Below are positions 22,727-29,046 of a DNA stretch of 29,046 bases, one piece after another. A program made the position numbers and the translations under genes. The DNA is from a candidate division Zixibacteria bacterium SM23_81 (GTDB lineage: Bacteria; SM23-81). Where the stretch lies: assembly GCA_001304015.1 (NCBI GenBank), contig LJUY01000031.1, positions 1 to 29,046 of the forward strand, read 5' to 3'. How positions within the stretch are numbered: position 1 is the first letter of the stretch; every line of letters begins with the position of its first letter. The notes under the pieces were generated by a model. That model made no database searches. It had not been told where the DNA came from and worked only from the letters and a program-made list of their open reading frames with translations.

Positions 22727-25700
22727 ATGAGTCGGAAACGAGAGTTCATGGCCATCGGCACCCTCATAATGCCTCTGCTTACCCTACTGCTGCTGAGTAC
22801 GGCTTGGGCCGCTCCCCGGGCCACATCGGCGACGGGAAAGGAGCCCCTGGCCAAGCCCACCATCATCAGCCACGAGCACTTCGACGGCAATACCATCGAC
22901 TGCACCATAACAAATGATGGTTTGATCGTCGATCAAAGGGTCAGTGGCGCCTCGGGTATGGAGTGGCCCAAGGGCACCGGCAAGACCATCGATTACGCCT
23001 CGGGTCTGTGGCTGGCTGGCATCGGCCATGACGATAGCATGATTCGCACGGCCTGCGTCGAGTATTCCAGCGAACTGGTGCCCGGCAACTGGGGACAGAA
23101 TCAACAGGAAGAGCGATTCCGCATCTACAAGATCAACAAGGATGGCACCGGCGACTGGGACGTCTGGCCCGCGGATCAGGGCGCTCCTGTGGATTCACTT
23201 GGAAATCCCCTGCTCCTGGGCGATCAGACCCTGTTCTTCGTCTGTAACGACGGTTATGCCCCTCAGCATGCCAACGTGTTCAGCACCCCGCCCATGGATG
23301 TGGAGTTTCGCGTTACCATTTTTGGGTACGATCACGCCGATCCTCTGGGCAACATCATGTTCGTCAAATGGGAGTTTATCAACAGGGGGACCCAACAATT
23401 CGATTCCTGCTTTGTGGCCCTGTGGGACGACCCAGACCTGGGCGACGCCTCCGATGACCTGGTGGGCTGCGACACCACTCTGGGCTTGGGCTATTGCTAT
23501 AACGGCTTTCCCACCGACTCCCACTATGGTTCCACCCCACCAGCCCTGGGATTTGACTTCTTCCAGGGACCTGAGGTGCCCTGGGGAAGCGGGAACTACC
23601 TGGGCATGACGGCTTTTGCGTGGTACTATAATGGTGCTCCAGATCCCTTCGATGACCCTGGGATCGCCTCCGAGGCCTACTGGTTCATGAACGGCTATGC
23701 CGGAGATGGCACCCCGTATACCGACCACCTGGGCAATCCAACCAGGTTTCCCTTCTATGGCGACCCGGTATCAGGCACCGGGCACCTGGACGGCGAGGTG
23801 ACCAGTCCAGGCGACCGGCGCTTCCTGATGTCCTCCGGACCTTTCAACCTGGCCCCGGGGGACACCCAGGTTGTGGTTGGGGCCAAGGTCATCGCTCAGG
23901 GGACCAACCGCTTAAATTCCGTCACGGCGCTGCGCTCTTTCGACAACTACGCCCAAATGGCCTATGATAACTATTTTGTTGATCTTCCCAAAGACTGGAT
24001 CGTGAACGTCTCTTATCCGAATCCTTCCCAGGCTGAACTTCAAATTCAAGTGGGACTGGAAAACGTCAGTCAGGTTTCCGCCGATTTCTGCGATCACCAC
24101 GATGTCTTCATAACGAGTGTCCAGTTATTTGATGATGGTCTTCATGATGATCAGGATCCAGATGATGGAATATGGGGAAACAGCATCATCACCGATTGTC
24201 ACTGCAAAGCGCTATATATGAATGTGCACGATGTTCATCCTGTTTATGGAGATCGAAACTGGAATCAGTTGGAGACGAACATCACCGTAGCCGGCCCGGT
24301 GACCGTTGCCGATATGTACGTTGGGATGGATCATATCAACAGCGATGGTCTGGTGAATCCCGGGGAGGCCATTCGGTATACCGTGGGTGTGGAGAACGAG
24401 ACGAATTTCGATCTCCAAAGTGTTACCATTGAACCGTACCATGTCCTGGAGGGGAGCTATTTTCAAGAATTCATGGCGCCGAAGGGGAACAAGATTCTTC
24501 CCACGCTGAATGCCGGACAAACGCTGACATGGGCTTATGATCCAGACTCGGTCTACTATCACTTCAGGCTCTCACCAGACACTCCTGCCAATGACAGCGT
24601 GCATGTGGTCTTCAGGTTGACCGATGATGATTTCAATCTCTGGCAAGATACCCTGGCCATCTTTGTGGCTCCCATCCAGTACATACCCCAGTACAGTCAG
24701 ATGGAGCTGGTGAGCGGCATCACGGATGGACGATTTGAATATATGATCGTAAATCCAACCCTCCTTACGGGCCATACTTACCGCCTCTATTTGCATGAAT
24801 ATATGGATACGCTCACATACGATTTGAAAGATCACACAACTGGTGCAACACTTCTTTATAATCAAAAATTTCCCGATATCTATGGATTAAACAGTCAAGA
24901 AGTAGATGGCTTTCGAGTGATGCAGGGCACTGCCGAGAATATCGCCCGTGGATTTGATTGGGATTGGACTGATACACGCTGGCTAAGTTGGGTGAATTGG
25001 GGTGGTAGCCTCTTTGGTGGGGCTATAGGCTTGGGCAAAGAATTTTTTGGCAGCACGCTCCGCGAATGGGAATATAAAGATGTCCGCATCGACTTCGACC
25101 CCTCAGGGGTGACCACGACCAATTGTAAGGTCTACCGTCGTGATTTGGGCTATGCCGTTCAACCTGGATTGGGAACTTTTAACGGTGCCGCCTATGATAT
25201 ATTCAATCCCGCCAATCCGAGGCGATTAAACATCGTTCTTGTGGAATATGATACCCCAGAAAAACCGGCAGATATGATCTGGAATCCGGACAACAGTGGC
25301 ATAGGTGGGAGAGAGTATCTGTTCATCATGAACAGCGACTACGATGCCGTCACGGCTGGTGGATACGATGACGATAATTGCGGAATAAGTGCGGATGTGC
25401 TTTTTTATGCTTGGACCCGTTTAAGACCCGGTTACACCTTTTTAGAAAATCCCGCAGAATTTACCCTCTATGTGAATCCTGGTTTGGTTCGTGACGGAGA
25501 TGTTTTTGAGTTTACACCCATCTGGACAGGGGTCGAGCATGAAGACTTATCTCTCCCAAAGGATTTCTCGCTGCGACAAAATTATCCCAATCCCTTTAAT
25601 CCGGTCACGACCATTCAGTATTCTGTCCCCATCTTGGGCCAGGTGGAATTGATCATCTATAATATTCTGGGCCAAAGGATTGCTAAGCTAGTCGATAGGA

Positions 25701-25822
25701 TGCATAAACCCGGCGTTTATTATGTGAAGTGGGATGGGAGTCAATATGCCAGTGGGGTGTATTTCTGTCGTTTTCAGGCGGGCGAATATGTGGAGACGAA
25801 GAAAATGGTGTTGTTGAGATAG
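22727..25822 (+). CDS. Large secreted protein with C-terminal T9SS sorting domain
   Basis: The 1031-residue protein has a signal peptide (cut after TAWA, ~28) and a strong AGGAGG site. The last ~85 residues are a type A T9SS sorting domain (also FlgD-like Ig fold): FSLRQNYPNPFNPVTTIQYS, then VELIIYNILGQRI and GVYYVKWDG, ending in KKMVLLR. Such domains direct proteins across the outer membrane through the type IX system, after which they are cleaved. The central part is Asp/Gly/Pro/Trp-rich, without catalytic motifs I recognise. Around 505-550 a sequence like FDDGLHDDQDPDDGIWGN resembles the acidic loops common in these secreted proteins and could bind calcium. A middle Ig-like or CARDB-like segment (VGVENETNFDLQSVTIEP) is likely. 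Function unknown. Confidence 0.85.
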   Translation: MSRKREFMAIGTLIMPLLTLLLLSTAWAAPRATSATGKEPLAKPTIISHEHFDGNTIDCTITNDGLIVDQRVSGASGMEWPKGTGKTIDYASGLWLAGIGHDDSMIRTACVEYSSELVPGNWGQNQQEERFRIYKINKDGTGDWDVWPADQGAPVDSLGNPLLLGDQTLFFVCNDGYAPQHANVFSTPPMDVEFRVTIFGYDHADPLGNIMFVKWEFINRGTQQFDSCFVALWDDPDLGDASDDLVGCDTTLGLGYCYNGFPTDSHYGSTPPALGFDFFQGPEVPWGSGNYLGMTAFAWYYNGAPDPFDDPGIASEAYWFMNGYAGDGTPYTDHLGNPTRFPFYGDPVSGTGHLDGEVTSPGDRRFLMSSGPFNLAPGDTQVVVGAKVIAQGTNRLNSVTALRSFDNYAQMAYDNYFVDLPKDWIVNVSYPNPSQAELQIQVGLENVSQVSADFCDHHDVFITSVQLFDDGLHDDQDPDDGIWGNSIITDCHCKALYMNVHDVHPVYGDRNWNQLETNITVAGPVTVADMYVGMDHINSDGLVNPGEAIRYTVGVENETNFDLQSVTIEPYHVLEGSYFQEFMAPKGNKILPTLNAGQTLTWAYDPDSVYYHFRLSPDTPANDSVHVVFRLTDDDFNLWQDTLAIFVAPIQYIPQYSQMELVSGITDGRFEYMIVNPTLLTGHTYRLYLHEYMDTLTYDLKDHTTGATLLYNQKFPDIYGLNSQEVDGFRVMQGTAENIARGFDWDWTDTRWLSWVNWGGSLFGGAIGLGKEFFGSTLREWEYKDVRIDFDPSGVTTTNCKVYRRDLGYAVQPGLGTFNGAAYDIFNPANPRRLNIVLVEYDTPEKPADMIWNPDNSGIGGREYLFIMNSDYDAVTAGGYDDDNCGISADVLFYAWTRLRPGYTFLENPAEFTLYVNPGLVRDGDVFEFTPIWTGVEHEDLSLPKDFSLRQNYPNPFNPVTTIQYSVPILGQVELIIYNILGQRIAKLVDRMHKPGVYYVKWDGSQYASGVYFCRFQAGEYVETKKMVLLR

Positions 25823-25899
25823 GAAAACCGGAGTTTGGGAACCGGGAGCCGTAATCCGATTGAAACTGCAATTTACAATTTGCACTGATCTCTAACAAA

Positions 25900-25923
25900 T
25901 GTAGGGGCGAACGGCGTTCGCCC
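25900..25923. repeat. GGGCGAAC palindromic dispersed-repeat element
   Basis: TGTAGGGGCGAACGGCGTTC leads into GCCC: an 8-bp stem GGGCGAAC/GTTCGCCC around GGC. The TGTAGGGGCGAACGGCNGTTCGCCC type is familiar from intergenic regions of many environmental bacteria. Confidence 0.6.
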
Positions 25924-25942
25924 AAGGATGGTGTTAAAATCA

Positions 25943-25974
25943 AAGCCCCTCTCGGCGATCCGGGAGGGCTTTTT
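25943..25974 (+). terminator. Intrinsic terminator after the T9SS-sorted protein
   Basis: AGCCCCTCTCGG pairs with CCGGGAGGGCT across a short CGAT loop with a small bulge, followed by TTTTT. It ends the 22727 gene's unit about 120 nt after its stop. Confidence 0.8.
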
Positions 25975-26034
25975 CTAAACTCCAGCATTTGCTACTTTAG
26001 GATCACGATGCTTGAGTTTAAAAGCAGATAGTCC

Positions 26035-26063
26035 TTGACAAAATCTCATAGAAACTATACAAT
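26035..26063 (+). promoter_or_regulatory. Sigma-70-type promoter of the nitroreductase gene
   Basis: TTGACA (26035-26040), 17-bp spacer, TACAAT (26058-26063, one mismatch). It shares GTCCTTGACAAAAT with the hdr promoter at 2349. The gene starts about 120 nt downstream. Confidence 0.75.
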
Positions 26064-26187
26064 GCCATTGGGGAATCGCCGGTTGTTGTCGAATCTGCGT
26101 GGATGAAAGACATCTGAAAACATAGGTTCAGGTTTTTTCGTAAGCAGTATGGATCATGATAGAGAGGAAAACAAGGAGTTGTTTTAG

Positions 26188-26904
26188 ATGACGACTAAAA
26201 AAATGTGGTTTTTAATCTTCGCAGCAGGCGTCGTTTTGGTCGGGCTATTTGGGGGAAAGCAGTTTTTCGCCAAATCTGTACGCGGACCAGATGGAAAGAT
26301 AGGGAGCATAACGCTTCCTGCTCCAAAACATAAGGGTGAGGTTTCCGTGGAGGAAGCCATCTTCAATCGAAGATCGATAAGACGCTATAAGGATGAACCA
26401 CTAACCTTGGAGGAAGTCTCTCAATTGCTCTGGGCAGCGGGAGGAAAAACCATAGATGGCCTCACCGGAGCCACCAGGGCGTATCCCTCGGCGGGAGGGA
26501 TTTATCCATTGGAGATTTACCTCATCGCTGGTGATGTGGAGGGTTTGGCTGCTGGGATCTATCATTATCAATGGCAAGATCATTCTCTCATTCTTGTAAG
26601 GGATGGTGATATCCGCAAGGCATTGGCGAAGGCGGCGTGGGGCCAGGGAATGGTGGCTCGTGCCCCAATCAGTCTGGTCTTCACTGCTGTTTACAAACGG
26701 ACTACTGCGATATATGGCCAGCGGGGTGAGGCTCGATATGTGCCCATGGATATGGGAGGTGCTGGCCAGAACGTTCATCTGCAAGCAGAAGCTCTGGATT
26801 TGGGCACGGTCATCATCGGCGCCTTCAATGATCAAGAGGTGAGAAAAGTACTTGGCATCCAGGATGAAGAGCCACTCTACATCATGCCCGTGGGAAGGAT
26901 TTAA
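26188..26904 (+). CDS. Membrane-anchored SagB-type nitroreductase-family oxidoreductase
   Basis: The 238-residue protein has an N-terminal membrane helix (7-22), then a nitroreductase (FMN) domain of the SagB/ThcOx type. Key motifs are RRSIRRY (61-67), LLWAAGG (80-86), the hallmark YPSAGGIYPLEIYL (99-112), GQNVHLQAEALDLGT (193-207) and the C-terminal MPVGRI. SagB-type enzymes oxidise azolines to azoles in peptide natural products, but many stand-alone members have unknown substrates. No SagC/SagD or precursor peptide is seen here. The N-terminal anchor suggests action at the outer face of the membrane or in the periplasm. ATG 26188 lies ~10 nt after AAGGAG. Confidence 0.87.
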   Translation: MTTKKMWFLIFAAGVVLVGLFGGKQFFAKSVRGPDGKIGSITLPAPKHKGEVSVEEAIFNRRSIRRYKDEPLTLEEVSQLLWAAGGKTIDGLTGATRAYPSAGGIYPLEIYLIAGDVEGLAAGIYHYQWQDHSLILVRDGDIRKALAKAAWGQGMVARAPISLVFTAVYKRTTAIYGQRGEARYVPMDMGGAGQNVHLQAEALDLGTVIIGAFNDQEVRKVLGIQDEEPLYIMPVGRI

Positions 26905-26993
26905 GGGGATCTGAAATGGTGTAAGCAAGAATAGGAGGCCGGTTTGTCAAGCGCGAGTTGCTCAGCAGCCAGGAGTAAAGGAGGTGTCAAAGC

Positions 26994-27194
26994 ATGAGTC
27001 TTGGGACGTGGGCCAATTCAAGGATAAAAAAATGTAACTTGCTTGACATCCAGCTCCTGAAACTCGGCGTGGCTGGTTTTGTGCTGATGATCGCAAAACT
27101 TTGGAAGCCGTTGCTGAGTTTAGAATGGTATTGGTATGCGATCATTGCTTTGCTGGCCGGAATAAAACCAGTGTCAAGAGTTCTGGGCAAATGA
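26994..27194 (+). CDS. Small two-helix membrane protein
   Basis: The 66-residue protein has one of the best ribosome sites in the window (AAAGGAGGTG) before ATG 26994. It starts SLGTWANSRIKKCNLLDIQL and has two hydrophobic segments (~22-36 and ~44-56) around KLWKPLLSLEWYWY, ending in basic residues (RVLGK). The pattern is familiar from short conserved hypothetical proteins of many bacteria, but I know no function. It lies 89 nt after the nitroreductase, so it may be in the same unit. Confidence 0.75.
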   Translation: MSLGTWANSRIKKCNLLDIQLLKLGVAGFVLMIAKLWKPLLSLEWYWYAIIALLAGIKPVSRVLGK

Positions 27195-27229
27195 AGATCA
27201 CTGAGATAACTGTGAAGCAGGTCATTTCA

Positions 27230-27353
27230 GAGATTGCTTCGCGGAGTCTGTTCCTTCATTGCATTCAGGACAAGCTCTGAGTGAAACGATGGGCTCGCAA
27301 TGACGTAGAAATTAAATTGTCATTGCCAGGAGCGATAGCGACGAAGCAATCTC
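27230..27353. repeat. REP-like palindromic element
   Basis: Outer arms GAGATTGCTTCG (27230-27241) and CGAAGCAATCTC (27342-27353) are perfect inverse copies. Inner arms GCAATGAC (27297-27304) and GTCATTGC (27319-27326) are also perfect. The right arm reads GTCATTGCCAGGAGCGATAG then CGACGAAGCAATCTC, a type of dispersed intergenic repeat found in many bacteria. Confidence 0.75.
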
Positions 27354-27466
27354 CGCCCCGCGAACTTTTTTTTGATAAACTGGTTGAAACAAATTCGTAC
27401 CAGTCGTAGTAAAATGAATGTCGAGTTTAGACTTAACTGTAGAAAATCCAACCAGGAATATTCGCA

Positions 27467-29046
27467 ATGATGCGAAGTAAAAATTTGGCAATAATTTTGT
27501 CTTTTGTGCTCTTAGCCTCAGTGCTGAGCGCCCATGGGAGTGCAATATCCTCTCTGGGTGAAGGGCAAACCTCCCTGGTCTCCACGCCCATCCGCTTTCC
27601 GATTATCACGAAGTCCGTAGAAGCCAAGGCAAGAGAGGTTGAAATCGCCTCTGCTCAAAACATGAAAGAGTTGAGACCACAGGAGAAAGAGGTTGTTTCT
27701 TACCATAAAGGCGAGAACCTGGCCGCGGTGAGTTTATATCTGGCCAACAAATACCAGGCACCGGACGCCATTAACGTCGTGGGTGGGGTGCGAAACAGCG
27801 GGTCCTCCACGCAGAATGACGTCGTGATTCAATTTTTCCTGGAAGATCCTCATGGTGGGGGAACGCAGATTGGAAGCGACGTGGTGATCTCATCTCTATC
27901 GCCAGGTAGTACCGTCTATAATTGGGTCACTTGGAGCGGTTTCACGGGCTCTTCTCACATATACTTCGTGGTGGATCCTTATGATTCTCTTGCTGAGGAA
28001 AATGAAGGCGACAACGCCGATAGCTTGGCGATTGGCATGGTTGATGATGTTCCCTGGGTTTGGCAGGAGATCAACGGGTTCTGCAACTACGCGGGTTTGG
28101 CCATGCTGTTTAACTTTTATGGCGCGGACCATAACGTCTACGAGGCGGTTGAATTTGCGTGCTGTCCCCACTCCATGCTCTATCTTGACGATTGGCTGGC
28201 CCTATATGCTGGCTGGAGAGTATCGCAGTCCGCCAGCGATTATGAGTTCGCCGGCCTCATCAGAAATCTCGCCGTGGATATGCAGGTGAAAGAGTCATGG
28301 CCCTCTTATCTGGCGGAATTGAAGACCAAGATAAACGCCGGGATCCCCTTCGTAACCAGCGTGGACCCTTACTATCTGCCTCAGGACGATTGGGACCTGC
28401 TCCGCGTCTATGACGTACATTCCGGGCATGCGGCCGTGGTGGTGGGCTACACCGATTCCTCTGTCATCCTCCAGAACAGGGGAGACAATGTGGTCGTGGG
28501 TCTCGACTCTTTCAGGGCGGCTGTTGAATCGACCCTAGGGGCGAGCTATCTTTTGATTTCCTATACGCCCACGGGACCTATGCCGTCCGATGAGGTTATG
28601 TTTCTGGAGACCCTGGATAAAAGCATCGATCGGCTTTGGGGATATTCCAGCGCCTATGATTCTCTCTGGGCACAGATATTCGATGTGTTCGGCGCACCCT
28701 CTTTCGCCAGCCTGAAACAGGATATGACTCCGGAGATCTTTCAGGTGGTCTTTAATGATGCCATGGCGTCGGCAGGGGGCAATCTTGCTGAGGCTCTTGA
28801 TATTTTGGCCCTGAGATGTGATCTATGGGGCTGCCAGATCTGCTGGGAGGGCTCAGCCTGCTACTACGGAACCCTAAGCTACCCAGAGGCCGCTGCTTTG
28901 AGCGACCTGTCCGCTCAACTCTCCTCGGTGGGGGAAGATCTCTGGACCGCTCATGCCGAGATGCTGGGTGCCATCTATGATGCCGGAGGCAACCTGAGCG
29001 TGGCCGAGCCGTATCTGTCTCAGATGGCCTCAGACCTCGACCAGAT
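27467..29046 (+). CDS. Exported papain-like (C39/BtrH-like) protein, partial at window end
   Basis: An open frame runs from ATG 27467 (or ATG 27470) to the window end without a stop: 526 complete codons. An in-frame TAG at 27440 fixes the upstream limit; AGGAA lies about 8 nt before the ATG. A signal peptide (1-~24) is followed by a CARDB-like segment (~100-185: NVVGGVRNSGSSTQNDVVIQ, then DSLAEENEGDN). A papain-like domain follows, with candidate catalytic C206 (NGFCNYAGLAML), H321 (VHSGHAAVVVGY) and N337 (LQNRGD). This order matches C39-like peptidases and BtrH-type acyltransferases. The region after ~375 is helical and unrecognised, with four clustered Cys (CDLWGCQICWEGSAC). Likely role: extracellular or periplasmic cysteine peptidase; the C-terminus is not visible and might hold a sorting domain. 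Confidence 0.8.
   Translation, partial: MMRSKNLAIILSFVLLASVLSAHGSAISSLGEGQTSLVSTPIRFPIITKSVEAKAREVEIASAQNMKELRPQEKEVVSYHKGENLAAVSLYLANKYQAPDAINVVGGVRNSGSSTQNDVVIQFFLEDPHGGGTQIGSDVVISSLSPGSTVYNWVTWSGFTGSSHIYFVVDPYDSLAEENEGDNADSLAIGMVDDVPWVWQEINGFCNYAGLAMLFNFYGADHNVYEAVEFACCPHSMLYLDDWLALYAGWRVSQSASDYEFAGLIRNLAVDMQVKESWPSYLAELKTKINAGIPFVTSVDPYYLPQDDWDLLRVYDVHSGHAAVVVGYTDSSVILQNRGDNVVVGLDSFRAAVESTLGASYLLISYTPTGPMPSDEVMFLETLDKSIDRLWGYSSAYDSLWAQIFDVFGAPSFASLKQDMTPEIFQVVFNDAMASAGGNLAEALDILALRCDLWGCQICWEGSACYYGTLSYPEAAALSDLSAQLSSVGEDLWTAHAEMLGAIYDAGGNLSVAEPYLSQMASDLDQ

Noticed and set aside
26188-27194. Azole-peptide (RiPP) biosynthesis locus
   Set aside because: Only a SagB-type domain is present; no cyclodehydratase or precursor peptide, and the 66-residue neighbour is a membrane protein without a Cys/Ser/Thr-rich core.
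1-29046. tRNA or rRNA genes
   Set aside because: GTTCGA-type matches (for example near 10165 and 20651) fall inside coding genes and lack a cloverleaf; no rRNA-like sequence seen.

Overview
This 29 kb window looks like part of a chromosome from an uncultured anaerobic bacterium, probably of the FCB superphylum (KSB1-, Zixibacteria-, Latescibacteria- or Marinimicrobia-like lineages). Two things suggest this. A secreted protein ends in a type A type IX secretion (T9SS) sorting domain with the PNPFNP motif, and a large secreted protein is built from YadA-head and VGIGT repeats common in these lineages. The many iron-sulfur and heterodisulfide-reductase-like proteins point to anaerobic metabolism. 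The taxonomic assignment is inference; no rRNA or tRNA gene is present.

Layout. (1) Positions 1-2.1 kb hold a decayed C-terminal remnant of a TrpB-like gene and, on the minus strand, an IspH-UbiA fusion (isoprenoid precursor synthesis joined to a membrane prenyltransferase domain). (2) 2.3-8.9 kb is an electron-transfer cluster: a 982-residue double HdrA flavoprotein, then MvhD, FrhB-like, FrhB-like and MvhD in mirrored order. No HdrB, HdrC or hydrogenase is nearby. The cluster lies between the intact 5' end of ispH-ubiA and a truncated copy of that 5' end, both in the same orientation. (3) 9.4-12.5 kb encodes a GNAT acetyltransferase translationally coupled to a NodB-like deacetylase-family protein, then a small unknown membrane-anchored or exported protein. 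(4) 12.6-15.9 kb is the repeat-built surface protein with its own promoter and terminator. (5) 16.2-20.3 kb is a four-gene operon: HpnA-like SDR, double-SnoaL lipoprotein, cysteine-rich 4Fe-4S protein and alpha/beta hydrolase. (6) 20.6-22.1 kb has a DDAH/arginine-deiminase-family enzyme and a small secreted barrel-like protein. (7) 22.5-25.9 kb is the T9SS-sorted protein, preceded by a leader that contains an intrinsic-terminator-like hairpin. (8) 26.0-29.0 kb has a membrane-anchored SagB-type nitroreductase, a tiny two-helix membrane protein, a REP-like palindromic element and the start of an exported papain-like (C39/BtrH-like) protein that runs off the window.

Several transcription units start with a near-consensus sigma-70-type promoter, TTGACA followed by a 17-bp spacer; four share the extended core TTGACAAAATYT. 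Dispersed intergenic repeats are frequent: GTGATTCGTG-type tracts, a GGGCGAAC palindrome and a GTCATTGC/CGAAGCAATCTC element.

The most notable system is the double-HdrA/MvhD/FrhB cluster. It resembles a flavin-based electron-bifurcating or electron-confurcating module whose catalytic partners are encoded elsewhere or are replaced by the two FrhB proteins.
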